Source: DATGEP01 sp035310125 (GTDB lineage: Bacteria; Chloroflexota; Ktedonobacteria; Ktedonobacterales; JADMIN01). Taken from it: DNA of 22,069 bases. This document shows, piece after piece, positions 1 through 8,921 of this stretch. Position 1 is the first letter of the stretch. Every line of letters begins with the position of its first letter. The translations under genes were made by a program, and so were the position numbers. A model generated the notes under the pieces. The model ran no database searches. It saw only the letters and a list, made by a program, of their open reading frames with translations, and was not told the origin of the DNA. The stretch is from contig DATGEP010000380.1 of assembly GCA_035310125.1 (NCBI GenBank), positions 1-22,069 of the forward strand, read 5' to 3'.

Positions 1-30
1 CTCCTCCTTGCTCCACTGGAGCTTAGACAT
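1..30 (-). CDS. Possible start of a gene leaving the left edge (partial)
   Basis: An ATG on the minus strand at 28-30 opens a frame that stays open to the window edge and begins MSKLQWSKEE, a plausible hydrophilic N-terminus. Only ten codons are visible. No convincing ribosome binding site precedes the ATG, so this may be chance. No function can be assigned. The stretch from 31 to 260 shows no gene I can support; the reading frames there are arginine- and alanine-rich shadows without start signals. Confidence 0.2.
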   Translation of the reverse strand, partial: MSKLQWSKEE

Positions 31-260
31 CGTCTAGCGGCAGCCGAGCAGGGGTGTGCCGGAGGCTTGCCTGGTATGCAGCGTGAGCCTCCCTACGCAG
101 CGCGACGTGCGCTACGCCGCGCCTGTTCACAGCCTGTTCATAGTTCCGGCGCCGTAGCTGGCGGAGGACTGCTCGCTGTTTGCCTGCGGTGCCTCCTCCC
201 CACGGTTTGGCGGCAGTGCGGCAGATGTCGCGCCAGATCAGATCAGAGAGAGGCATCACC

Positions 261-659
261 ATGCGCACGACCCGCTGGCTCGAGCTCGTCAGCGCCCTGG
301 CGGGCGCGGCTGTCGCCGGCTTCCAGCTCTATCACATCGTCTTCGATCCAGTATGTTGCGTTCGCTCAGATAACGGCCCAGTCGAAATGGTGAGCCTCTG
401 GCAGCAAGGCGACCCTTCGACGATCCAATCCATTGAGTTTGTGATCGCCGTCTTCTTGATCGCGTTGGTGTGCGCGGTCGCCCATAGCCTCACCGGCAAT
501 CCCATCGTGAGGCGCGTGCTCTGGATCGCCGCGGTGATTCTCATCGTCTACTCGCTGCTAGAATTTCTCACGATTGGCTTGCAGCTGCTCCCAGCGGCGC
601 TGCTGATGCTGATCGCCGCCCTCTTGTCGTTGCGCCGCCACGCGACGGCTTCTCAATGA
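261..659 (+). CDS. Small four-helix membrane protein, function unknown
   Basis: This frame encodes 132 residues. I chose the ATG at 261 because an AGAGAGAGG-like ribosome binding site lies just upstream; the frame is open further 5' but that extension reads like non-coding sequence. Hydrophobic segments fall at about residues 9-28, 58-76, 86-106 and 108-124. A short polar loop (29-56) between the first two contains a Cys-Cys pair (32-33). The C-terminus is short and basic (RRH). The pattern suggests a four-helix inner-membrane protein with the Cys-containing loop outside. I do not recognise a family. It is followed by 179 bases without a gene before the lipoprotein on the same strand, so the two may or may not share a transcript. 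Confidence 0.7.
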   Translation: MRTTRWLELVSALAGAAVAGFQLYHIVFDPVCCVRSDNGPVEMVSLWQQGDPSTIQSIEFVIAVFLIALVCAVAHSLTGNPIVRRVLWIAAVILIVYSLLEFLTIGLQLLPAALLMLIAALLSLRRHATASQ

Positions 660-838
660 CCGCTGTCCGACTTTCCGCGTTCCATAGAGGTCGGTTTATC
701 GGGTCCCAAGCGCATCTATTCCCGCCGCGGATCGTCACCAAGCGACCGTCATACCGCGAGGGCATTTGTAGCCGGCAGTGGGCCGTCGCGCGTTGTATGA
801 GGGAACGAGATGTAAAGGTGAGCGAGGAGAGATAAGCG

Positions 839-1966
839 ATGGTGAGGTTGCGGGCGGTGCTGCTCTGTATGTTGCTTGCTGGCATCGCTGCCGCGTGTAC
901 CACCCCGCGGCCGCCCGCGCCGGCGCCCACCGTTACAACGCTCGCTATCGTGCCGACCGCCACGAGCGCGTCGCTGACCGACCTGCCGCAGTTGCCGCTG
1001 CCCGCAGCCGAAAGCGTGACTCCCTCGCCCGATGGCACGCGCCTGGCGGCCCTCGATAGCGCCGGGACCACGCTCACGCTCTACGATCAGGCGGGCACCG
1101 TCTACGGCCAGTACCACGACCCCGCTGGCGGCCCGCTCGGCGTGTGGTGGTTGGCCGACTCGTCGGGTGTCTGCATCACGAGCTATCACCCGCCGTTCAG
1201 CATGCGGATCATGGACCGCTCCGGCACGGTGCATTCGACCGCGTTCGATGACATCAGCGGGCCGCTGCTCTCCCCGGATGGCCAATGGATCGCCGGCACG
1301 CTGGGGAGCAGCACGGCAACCCAGGATGTGGTGGAGATCGGCCCGCGCGACGGCGGAGCTGTCCGCCGCTTGCCGCCGGGCTCCGACTTCCTTGGCTGGC
1401 TGGATGGGCAGATGGCCTATGTCACGCAGCAGGCCATCTACCTTGCCCCACCAGCCGGCGGTTCCGCGCGCGTCATTGCCAGTGCGCCGCCACGCAATAC
1501 CCGCGAGGTGGCCGACGCGGCAGCGGCGGGAGAGATGGTCAATTCCCCTGACGACCAGGTACTGATTGTGCAGGTGCTTTACACCCTCGAAAAGCTGACC
1601 AGCATGGGCTTGACCCAGCTGCCGATCCGCGCCATCCTGCCGGGCTTCTGGGTGGGGCCGCATGCGGCGCTGGGCGCTGTCGGTGCGAATGGCGCGGTCG
1701 GAGTAATAGATATGCTGACCGGCGCCACCATTCAGAAGACCCCCGCGACACTCGCCGGGAACCAGCCACAGACGGTCTCGGGGAGTTGGATCGCAGCCAT
1801 CGAGTTTGGACAGCCCGCGCAGCTTTTCGTTATCAATTACCAGACGGGTGTATCCCAGTATCTCGGCCTCCTGCCACCGTCGGGCCCCATCGTGCCGCTG
1901 GGGCCGCATGGGCGTTTCCTGGTGCATACCACGAACGGCCCGAGCTACGTCGCCAGCGCCACGTAA
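839..1966 (+). CDS. Secreted lipoprotein with predicted beta-propeller fold
   Basis: The 375-residue product has a typical lipoprotein signal: basic N-terminus (MVRLR), a hydrophobic stretch at residues 6-19 and Cys20 preceded by Ala-Ala-Ala. That lipobox is acceptable but not optimal. A Pro/Thr-rich linker follows. The rest contains repeated SPDG-type turns (SPDGTRLAAL near 62, SPDGQWIAGT near 144) and further similar strands. These resemble WD40/TolB-like propeller blades, the kind annotated as WD40-like beta propeller repeats. No catalytic motif is evident, so a binding or sensor role outside the membrane is the best guess. GAGGAG at a normal distance supports the ATG at 839. The gene converges with the chemosensory cluster; 76 bases separate the two stop codons and hold no clear terminator. 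Confidence 0.75.
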   Translation: MVRLRAVLLCMLLAGIAAACTTPRPPAPAPTVTTLAIVPTATSASLTDLPQLPLPAAESVTPSPDGTRLAALDSAGTTLTLYDQAGTVYGQYHDPAGGPLGVWWLADSSGVCITSYHPPFSMRIMDRSGTVHSTAFDDISGPLLSPDGQWIAGTLGSSTATQDVVEIGPRDGGAVRRLPPGSDFLGWLDGQMAYVTQQAIYLAPPAGGSARVIASAPPRNTREVADAAAAGEMVNSPDDQVLIVQVLYTLEKLTSMGLTQLPIRAILPGFWVGPHAALGAVGANGAVGVIDMLTGATIQKTPATLAGNQPQTVSGSWIAAIEFGQPAQLFVINYQTGVSQYLGLLPPSGPIVPLGPHGRFLVHTTNGPSYVASAT

Positions 1967-2042
1967 CAACCACGGTAACGACAGACACAATTGCGCGCTA
2001 GTCCCCTACGAATTCATGCTACAACCCATGTCGTAGTCGAGC

Positions 2043-2246
2043 TTAGCCCATTTTGGCGCGGGGGGTAGGGCCGAGGGCGGCGAGCTGGCGGCGGAGGTCG
2101 GCAAGCTCGGCGGCGCGTTCGCGCGTGCGCTGATTGGCGGGCGCGCCCAGCGATGAGAGCGCCTGCTCGGTCCGCGCGATACGCTCTTGGAGCAGGGAGG
2201 CGTGGATGTCCCAGCGGAGCACGGCACGCTCGCGGCCCATTTTCAT
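2043..2246 (-). CDS. Small coiled-coil protein at the end of the chemosensory cluster
   Basis: The 67-residue product starts MKMGRERAV and is highly charged. Residues about 15-60 show a heptad-like spacing of Leu, Ile and Ala among Arg, Glu and Gln (ERIARTEQALSSL, then RERAAELADLRRQLAAL), which predicts one or two amphipathic helices forming a coiled coil. A GAGGGGG ribosome binding site lies about nine bases before the ATG. Only 20 bases separate its start from the cheA stop, so it is almost certainly co-transcribed with and translated after cheA. It has no recognisable domain. It could be an adaptor or stabiliser of the array, but that is inference from position alone. A second in-frame ATG two codons in is an alternative start. 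Confidence 0.65.
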   Translation of the reverse strand: MKMGRERAVLRWDIHASLLQERIARTEQALSSLGAPANQRTRERAAELADLRRQLAALGPTPRAKMG

Positions 2247-2266
2247 AGTGACTATTCCCCCTCAAC

Positions 2267-5200
2267 CTACCGGCGCGCCTGCACAAGAGTCGCGATGGTG
2301 CTGAGCAATTCCTCGTCCTGGTAGGGCTTCACGACGTATGCGTCGGCGCCAAGCTGGAGCGCGCGTTGCTGGTGCTTGGTGGCGGCACGCGAGGTCAGAA
2401 CGATGAGCGGCAGGTAACGATACTGCTCCTGGCTGCGCACCGTGGCCATCAGCTCGTAGCCATCCATGCGCGGCATCTCGATATCGAGCAGGACGGCGGC
2501 GGGAATCTTGCGGGCGATCACCTCAAGCGCTTCCACACCATCGCGCGCGGCCTGCACCTCCCAGCCATTCGCCTTCAGCATGTTGCTGACGACGCGCCGG
2601 ACGCTGGGACTGTCATCCACGACGAGGACGTAGCTGTTTTGCGCACCCAGCGGCACGACGGTTCGGTTCGGCGAGGTTCCGGTGGGGGCGACCACAAAAT
2701 CGCGCCGGGCGGGTCCTTGCGTCGTCGGTGGGATGGCCGAGGCTGGCGTGGCAGCCGTCGGCGCGGTCGCCTGCATAACATCGGCGTTCAGTGGAGCCGC
2801 CGGCATGGGACTCGTCGGGAGCTGAGTCACCGTGGACGTGGAGCCCGCGGGAGAATCTCCGCCCGGAGCGGGCGCGTCAGCCGAGGGCTGGGGCAGCACC
2901 ACCGCACCGCGCGGCTGTTGCGTCAGCAGCTCGTGCATCTCCAGGATGAGAATGACCTGCCCGTTGCCAAGTACGGCGGCGCCCGCGACGCCACGGACCT
3001 CGCGTAGATGCGGACCGAGGGGCTTGGAGACGATCTCCTGCTGGGCGACGATAGAGTCCGCTAGCAGCGCCACTCGCCGCTTGCCGGCGTTGACAAGCAG
3101 CACGGAAGAGCGCTCGTCCACCTGCCCAAGGGGGAGCTTGAGGTAAGCGCCAAGGTGCGCCAGGGGATACCGCTCGCCGCGCAGCTCGATGGCAGGTGTC
3201 GTGCCCGGTATCTTCTGGTAGTAATCCAGCCGGCCAATCTGGTCCACAACGGCCATGGGGATCGCAAGTGTCTGTGAGCCAACACGCACCAACACGGCGC
3301 GAGCGATCTGCAAGCTGATGGGGAACTTCATCGTAAAGAGCGTTCCCTGCCCGACGGATGACTCGACTTCGACGGTGCCACGCAGACGGGTCACCGTGTC
3401 GCGGACGACATCAAGCCCGACGCCACGCCCGCTCTCTTCGGTGACGGACTCCGCGGTGGAAACGCCAGGCTGGAAGATGAGGCTCAGCGCCTCCTTCTCA
3501 GTCAGGCTCGCATAGGGGTCAATCCAGCCGCGTGCGATGGCTGTCTCGCGGATCTTGTCGGGATTGATGCCCGCGCCATCATCACGTACGGAAATGACGA
3601 CCTGATTGCCCTCATAGGCGGCGGCGACGAGGATCTTACCGGCGCGAGCCTTCCCCTCCAACTCGCGGACGTTCGGTCGCTCGATGGCATGATTGACAGC
3701 GTTGCGAACGATGTGCAGCAGGGGTCCGGCCAACTCCTCGAAAACCTTCCGGTCCACCTCGGTGCCCATGCCTTCGGCGTAGAACTCGACCTCTTTGCCT
3801 TCGCGTAAGGCGGAGGCGCGCGCCGCTCGGTAGAGCCGTGGCACGAGGGACTGCAACGGGACGAGACGCGCCTTGAGCAGGCGGTCCTGGAAGTCGGAGG
3901 TGAGACGATTCTCACGCGCGAACGAGGTCTGGCACTCTCGGATGAGCGTCTCCATCTCATGACTGAGCGTTACCGCGTCCGCGACGCCTTCACTCAAGCC
4001 ACGTGAGAGCCGGTGGAACTCGGTGTAGCGATCCAGCTCCAGCTCGTCAAACTCGTTGGCGTACTCCTGGGTAGAGCGAAGGCCGCCCGAAACGGGCCGC
4101 GCCGCGCTGGAGGCCCGGTTTGCGGCGGGATTGTGCGGCTGAGCGGGACCCGCAAGCGCTGAGGTACCGCGCCCGCTGGGGAGTGTCGCGGCCTCAAAGC
4201 GTGTCTCAAGCTGACCACCGACCTCGCGCAGCCGCTCACCAACGACCACGGAATCGGTGACGAGGCGATTGAGGCGGTCAACGCGCTCTTCGAGAATGGA
4301 GCGGTTGATGAGCAGCTCGCCGAAGAGATTGACAAGATCATCCAGCTTGCTGAGCTGGAGACGCACACTGAGGTCTGGTGCCGTCTCACTGGCGGCGGGA
4401 GCGTCAAGCGCCTCTTCAGCGTCTTCGACCTCGGCGGACGCGGCATCGGCAGTGGTCGCGGCGTAGGGGTTGGATGTCCCCATGATCTGTGCATATCTGC
4501 CGGTAAGTGACTGCAAGAGCTGTTGCTGCTCTGCTGGGGCAGAAACGGTGCCGCTGACAAGCTGGTCAAGCCCCTCAGACGTATCGAGAAGGAGGCTCAT
4601 CACGTTCGACGTGAGGGATGCGCCCTCTTCGACGAAGCGATCAAGCAGGTCTTCCGAGGCGTGAGCGATCCGCTGAATTGTTGTGAAGCCCATCATGCCG
4701 GCGGCGCCTTTGAGCGTGTGCATCGCGCGGCGAATGGACTGTAGCACGCCGGCATCTCCAGGTGTCGTTTCGAGCTGCGCGATACCCGTCGTGATGGTTT
4801 GCAGATGCTCGAGCGCTTCTTCACGGAAGACTTCCAGCGCCTCCGGCGATTGATCGCTCGTCACCTTGACGGGCTTGGGGGCACGTTCGGAGCTGAGCAG
4901 CATGCTCGGCAGCACACCGCTCACCGCTTGCATGGGCAGACTGCTGGCGCCAAGATTCGGAGACAACTCCGAAAGAAGCTGACGGCGCACTTGAATCTGG
5001 ATCTCCTGGCGGAGACGATCTTCCTCATCGCGGCGAACGTCCGCGGCAACCTCCGCGCGCACATCGTCCTCAAGCTCGCGGCGGAGCTGGTCGCGTACGT
5101 CGCGCTCGATCTCGGCGCGCGTGGCCGGGGAGAGCGCGTCCCCTTGCGAGCGCGCGTATGCGTCTACGCTGCTTCGCGCGGGTGGTGTCCAATTGAATTG

Positions 5201-6748
5201 GGCGACGGTCGCGCTGAAGCCGTTGTCAGGCGGGCCAGCGATGGTAGACATCGTCGTGTAGATCTGGCCGGTGCTCTCGATAGCTGACCGTAGCTCGTCG
5301 AGCGTCTCTTCGATCTGCTCCTGGGTGGTGGTCAGGCCGCGATCAGAGTTTTTCAGCAGGGTCACAAGCTGCTTGAGCCGTGTCGTGGTGACCCAGATGA
5401 CGGAGAGCGGCAGGTAGCGGCGCACCGCATCAGGACTGTGGCGCAGATCGAGGCCCATCTGCTGACCAGCCCACTCTTCCAGGCGCTCCAATGCATCGCG
5501 CGAGCCATCCAGGAATGACCGCAGCTCAACACGCTCGTCTTCCATCGCCTGCGCGGCTTCACGCAAGGAGGCGGTAACGGTGCGCAACGTCGCGACTTGC
5601 CGGCGGACGGCCTCTTCGTCCGTGCGCAGCTCCGAGAGCGCGGGGACGAGTGAGCCGGAACCAGGGACGGCAGGCCGGGCGGCTGGAGCGAATGGGTAAG
5701 GCTGCGCTGTGGGCGGCATCGTCGGCAGTGCGCTGGTACCCAACGCCGACGGGTCGTAGGAGGAGGACGTGTCCGGAAGGGATCCTGATGGCGGTCGCGC
5801 GGAGCCAGCGGTATCGGTCATCGCCCCAGCGGCGGACTGAGCAGGGCCGGCCTGAAACGAGCGGAGAATATCCTCGAACGACTCCTCGGCAGCGCCGCCC
5901 GGTTGGGCATTGGGCGCCTGGAATGCGGCTGGTCCTTGCCCGCCGCCAGCGAAGGAATCATACCTGTTGGGCGGCTGCTGCCAGGGGCTTGTGGCAGGCG
6001 GTACCGCCGCTTGCGGCAATGATCCTGATGGCGGCGGCTGATACGCGGGAAACGCCGCGGGCGTATGCTCGTTCGGTGGGGAGGCAGGCTCAATCGGGCC
6101 GATCCAGTAGTCACTCGCGACACTGGCATCCTTTCCAGCGGCATGAGGGGCGGCATCTGGCGTTGGAGACGCGGATTCCTCGGCGGCAGGGTCGCCGGTC
6201 GGACCCGCGAACGCAGCGAGCCAACCTGGCACCTGCAACGGTGCGCTGGGACTCGCGTCGCGGCCATCGGCGGCGGCACCTGCCACGCCCGACGCGGCGC
6301 CGTTGAACGAGCCAGCGAAGTCGGCTGGATGCGCGGCACCGGATGCCGGAGTAGCCGGACCACCGCGCCACGCTGCCCGATCGGCGTCGTCTTCGGCGAC
6401 AACGGGCGCATCTTCTTCGCCGGAGCGAATATGCTCGATAAGCCGCGAGAGGCGGGTGAACGAGCGGCGTAGCAGGCCAATCTCCGGCTGATCCACTGGC
6501 TTGCGCGTATCAAGCGCGTCACCGAGGGTATCTTCCATGCCCTGCGCGACGTGCGCGAGCGCGCTGTACTCCATCATGGCAGCGGAGCCAGCGATTGTGT
6601 GCGCTCGGCGGTAGGTTTCTTCGATGATGTCGCTGTTGCTCGGCTCTTGCTGCAAACGATCCAGGTTGGCCTGGATTTCGGGCAGGTAGCTGCTTACCTC
6701 GTCGAGAAAGCTTTCGAGGATAGCGAATTTGTCGAAGTTATTGGACAT
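2267..6748 (-). CDS. cheA: Hybrid chemotaxis histidine kinase CheA (ChpA/PilL/PixL type) with C-terminal receiver
   Basis: This 1493-residue kinase would phosphorylate itself on Hpt histidines under control of the transducer and CheW. Domains in order: Hpt1 with His50 (RRAHTIAGSA); a Pro/Ala/Ser-rich linker at about 105-370; coiled-coil stretches near 370-420 and 535-590; Hpt2 with His677 (MHTLKGAAGMMG); a dimerisation segment near 793-833; an ATPase domain with N-box near 1012-1020 (HIVRNAVNH), DDGAG at 1056-1060 and GRGVGLDVV near 1100; a CheW-like regulatory domain at about 1140-1275; a second low-complexity linker; and a receiver with Asp1378/Asp1379, phospho-acceptor Asp1422 and Lys1474. 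Two Hpt domains plus a receiver match ChpA/PilL-type kinases rather than E. coli CheA, and no CheY-binding P2 domain is apparent. The start has only a weak ribosome binding site and lies 65 bases after the transducer stop. Confidence 0.95.
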   Translation of the reverse strand: MSNNFDKFAILESFLDEVSSYLPEIQANLDRLQQEPSNSDIIEETYRRAHTIAGSAAMMEYSALAHVAQGMEDTLGDALDTRKPVDQPEIGLLRRSFTRLSRLIEHIRSGEEDAPVVAEDDADRAAWRGGPATPASGAAHPADFAGSFNGAASGVAGAAADGRDASPSAPLQVPGWLAAFAGPTGDPAAEESASPTPDAAPHAAGKDASVASDYWIGPIEPASPPNEHTPAAFPAYQPPPSGSLPQAAVPPATSPWQQPPNRYDSFAGGGQGPAAFQAPNAQPGGAAEESFEDILRSFQAGPAQSAAGAMTDTAGSARPPSGSLPDTSSSYDPSALGTSALPTMPPTAQPYPFAPAARPAVPGSGSLVPALSELRTDEEAVRRQVATLRTVTASLREAAQAMEDERVELRSFLDGSRDALERLEEWAGQQMGLDLRHSPDAVRRYLPLSVIWVTTTRLKQLVTLLKNSDRGLTTTQEQIEETLDELRSAIESTGQIYTTMSTIAGPPDNGFSATVAQFNWTPPARSSVDAYARSQGDALSPATRAEIERDVRDQLRRELEDDVRAEVAADVRRDEEDRLRQEIQIQVRRQLLSELSPNLGASSLPMQAVSGVLPSMLLSSERAPKPVKVTSDQSPEALEVFREEALEHLQTITTGIAQLETTPGDAGVLQSIRRAMHTLKGAAGMMGFTTIQRIAHASEDLLDRFVEEGASLTSNVMSLLLDTSEGLDQLVSGTVSAPAEQQQLLQSLTGRYAQIMGTSNPYAATTADAASAEVEDAEEALDAPAASETAPDLSVRLQLSKLDDLVNLFGELLINRSILEERVDRLNRLVTDSVVVGERLREVGGQLETRFEAATLPSGRGTSALAGPAQPHNPAANRASSAARPVSGGLRSTQEYANEFDELELDRYTEFHRLSRGLSEGVADAVTLSHEMETLIRECQTSFARENRLTSDFQDRLLKARLVPLQSLVPRLYRAARASALREGKEVEFYAEGMGTEVDRKVFEELAGPLLHIVRNAVNHAIERPNVRELEGKARAGKILVAAAYEGNQVVISVRDDGAGINPDKIRETAIARGWIDPYASLTEKEALSLIFQPGVSTAESVTEESGRGVGLDVVRDTVTRLRGTVEVESSVGQGTLFTMKFPISLQIARAVLVRVGSQTLAIPMAVVDQIGRLDYYQKIPGTTPAIELRGERYPLAHLGAYLKLPLGQVDERSSVLLVNAGKRRVALLADSIVAQQEIVSKPLGPHLREVRGVAGAAVLGNGQVILILEMHELLTQQPRGAVVLPQPSADAPAPGGDSPAGSTSTVTQLPTSPMPAAPLNADVMQATAPTAATPASAIPPTTQGPARRDFVVAPTGTSPNRTVVPLGAQNSYVLVVDDSPSVRRVVSNMLKANGWEVQAARDGVEALEVIARKIPAAVLLDIEMPRMDGYELMATVRSQEQYRYLPLIVLTSRAATKHQQRALQLGADAYVVKPYQDEELLSTIATLVQARR

Positions 6749-6813
6749 GCGTCACGCACCCAATTCTTGCACACGCGGCGGACGGGGCTTCGGACTCGCT
6801 GCCACGAATGATC

Positions 6814-8637
6814 TTAATAGAGGTCCGGGAAAGGCGGGCTGCCGTACGGACCCTGGTTGAACTGCTGATCGTTGTATCCCTGCTGAGGCACTGGGGCGGG
6901 AGCGGGCTGTGGCTCAGCGTACTGCTGGCCACCATACCCCTGCCCATTGTACCCTTGACTGTTGTTGTACTGCTGGTTGTTGTACTGCTGATCGTTGTAC
7001 CCCAGCCCGTTGTTCTGCTGGTCGTTGTAGAAGCCATCGAACGCATTGAAGTCGAAGCTGTCGGGCATCTGCCCTGCGCTGACAGCGCCCGCGGGAGCCG
7101 GGGGAAGCTGGGGAAGCTGACGCATCTCATTGCCCCATCCAGGCGAAGCCAGGTTGGGAAGATTGACCATCGGCGCGTAGGCTGCTTCGGGTTGCGGCAA
7201 GAGTGATTGCCCCTGCGTCACCTGATCGGGCAAGCGGAACGTCGCGACGGAAGCGCGAAGCTGCTCCGCCAGCTCGGCGAGATAGCTCACGGCGGCGCTG
7301 GCATCCTGAGTCGCGACGTTCGTCTGACGTGTAATCTCGGCAATGCGGCTCATCGCGTTGGAGACGATTTCGGCGGTCTGCGCACGCTCGTTAGCGGCTT
7401 TGGCGATGCCTTCGATCATCTTGGCCTGGCGATCCACCGCGCCGTTGATGCTCCGCAGCGCCTCACCCGCTTCGTCGGCCAGACGGGAGCCGTTGACCAC
7501 TTCCTGTGTGCTTTCCTCCATAGCGACCACCGCTTCAAAGGTGTCGCCCTGGATGCTTTTCACGATCGTCGCGATCTTCTTGGTGGATTCCGTGACCCGC
7601 TCGGCCAAAAGGCGGATTTCATCAGCGACCACCGCGAAGCCGCGCCCATGCTCGCCGGCCATGGCCGACTGAATCGCGGCGTTGAGCGCGAGCAAGTTCG
7701 TCTGGTCGGCGATATCTTCGATGATGCGGACGATTTCACCCACTTCCTGGGAGCGTTCGCCCAGGCGCTTGATCTTCTTGGAGGTGTCCTGCACATTCTC
7801 GCGGATGTGTACCATACCGTCAATCGTCTGGATCACCGCGTGCTGGCCACCTTCGGCGTTGCGCAGCGCTTCGCGAGCGGCTTCGGCGGCGGCCTGAGCG
7901 TTGTTGGCGGAAAGCTGAACGAAATCGGCGAGGCGAGCCACCGCGTTCGTAGTCTCGGCAATTTGTGACACCTGCGCCTCGGAGGCCGACGCGACCTCGG
8001 CGGAGCGATCAAGCAGGCGCCGGGTAGCGTTTGTGACCTGGAAAGTGGTCGTCTGGACACGACCGACGACCTTCGCCAGCTCTTCGATCATGTAGTTGAA
8101 GGAGTCCGCGAGCACTCCGAGGGTATCGGGTGTCACTTCCGCCTGCACACGCAGATCGCCATCGCCCACCGCGCTGACTTCCTGCAAGAGCTTTTCAATC
8201 TGCCCCTGAAGGGCGGCGGCATCCTGGGTGTCGCCGCCACCGGACGGCGCCATTCCTCCCACCGGGGCTCCGTCAAGCACGGAATTGACGGCGGCGGCGA
8301 GCACAGCGAACTCATCGTCGCCGTAGACCGGCGCGCGCGCGGCGCGATCGCCGCTGGAGATCTGGCGGCACACATCAGCCAGCTCAAGGGCTTGCCCGCG
8401 CACGAGGCCGCGCATGCGAAACCAGAAGATGGCGACGGCCATGACGGTGAAAACAGTGATTCCAAACGTCACCGCCCAGAGTGTGGTTTCGGGTGGCAAG
8501 GCTCCGCCCACTCCCGTGGAATGGATGGCCCAGGCGCCAAGGCCGATCGTCGCGGCGGCTGGCACGAGCATCGAGAGCGCCATCCATACGTTGAGCTGGG
8601 CGCCAATGGACCACCGCGTACGCGAGTTATCGTACAT
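6814..8637 (-). CDS. PilJ-like methyl-accepting chemotaxis transducer with Tyr/Asn/Gln-rich tail
   Basis: I place the start at the ATG at 8637 (MYDNSRTRW, 607 residues), preceded by GGGAGGT ten bases upstream; the longer frame to 8796 reads like non-coding sequence. Two membrane segments (about 13-38 and 52-74) are separated by only about a dozen residues, so there is almost no outer sensor domain. HAMP-like segments follow at about 78-122 and 147-195. The signalling hairpin tip lies at about 309-340 (IADQTNLLALNAAIQ, then SAMAGEHGRGFAVVADE). The NAAIQ-x-x-MAGE form is typical of PilJ-type transducers; enteric MCPs have NAAIEAARAGE. Residues 470-607 form a disordered tail, with repeated YN, QQY and GY units at 537-573. 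The stop is 65 bases before cheA. Confidence 0.93.
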   Translation of the reverse strand: MYDNSRTRWSIGAQLNVWMALSMLVPAAATIGLGAWAIHSTGVGGALPPETTLWAVTFGITVFTVMAVAIFWFRMRGLVRGQALELADVCRQISSGDRAARAPVYGDDEFAVLAAAVNSVLDGAPVGGMAPSGGGDTQDAAALQGQIEKLLQEVSAVGDGDLRVQAEVTPDTLGVLADSFNYMIEELAKVVGRVQTTTFQVTNATRRLLDRSAEVASASEAQVSQIAETTNAVARLADFVQLSANNAQAAAEAAREALRNAEGGQHAVIQTIDGMVHIRENVQDTSKKIKRLGERSQEVGEIVRIIEDIADQTNLLALNAAIQSAMAGEHGRGFAVVADEIRLLAERVTESTKKIATIVKSIQGDTFEAVVAMEESTQEVVNGSRLADEAGEALRSINGAVDRQAKMIEGIAKAANERAQTAEIVSNAMSRIAEITRQTNVATQDASAAVSYLAELAEQLRASVATFRLPDQVTQGQSLLPQPEAAYAPMVNLPNLASPGWGNEMRQLPQLPPAPAGAVSAGQMPDSFDFNAFDGFYNDQQNNGLGYNDQQYNNQQYNNSQGYNGQGYGGQQYAEPQPAPAPVPQQGYNDQQFNQGPYGSPPFPDLY

Positions 8638-8921
8638 ACTAAATGAGACCTCCCAAAACCTATTCCTGGCTGGCGCTACGCCCCGCCGCCGGCTCCGCGC
8701 CGGGATACGGCGCGCACTGCGGGATCGTAATGGTGGATGTCGCGTATGTCTGGCGAATCGCTTTCGCACATGGCAGGTGCCGAGCAAATCCCGCATCGCG
8801 CAGAAGGTGCCGGTAGGACCCTATGACCACCCTAGAGTACCACGTTGTACCAAGGAAACAGGTAGCGGCATGGGAATGAGGTCATGGTGCCGCGCGCGCG
8901 CTGGCAGGTGATGACCCCTTG
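8638..8921. other. 284-base gap inside the chemosensory cluster
   Basis: This gap between cheW and the transducer gene is far longer than the other gaps in the cluster. It holds the transducer's ribosome binding site at its low-coordinate end but no gene I can support. Two direct copies of GTACC at 8837-8841 and 8847-8851 are exactly ten bases apart, one helical turn, and could be part of a protein binding site. I could not identify a convincing sigma-70 promoter, but an internal promoter is plausible given the length. Confidence 0.4.

Noticed and set aside
749..1990. Long minus-strand open frame of 413 codons opposite the lipoprotein gene
   Set aside because: It is Arg/His/Gly-rich with no domain or ribosome binding site. 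The plus strand has a lipoprotein signal and propeller repeats. Long antisense frames are common in GC-rich coding DNA.
2007..2037. CTACGA/TCGTAG inverted repeat between the convergent lipoprotein and chemosensory units, considered as a terminator
   Set aside because: Only six base pairs with a long loop and no T-run on either side.
8414..8911. Plus-strand frame of 165 codons across the gap upstream of the transducer
   Set aside because: Starts inside the transducer gene, has no ribosome binding site, and the translated part in the gap is Arg-rich without motif.
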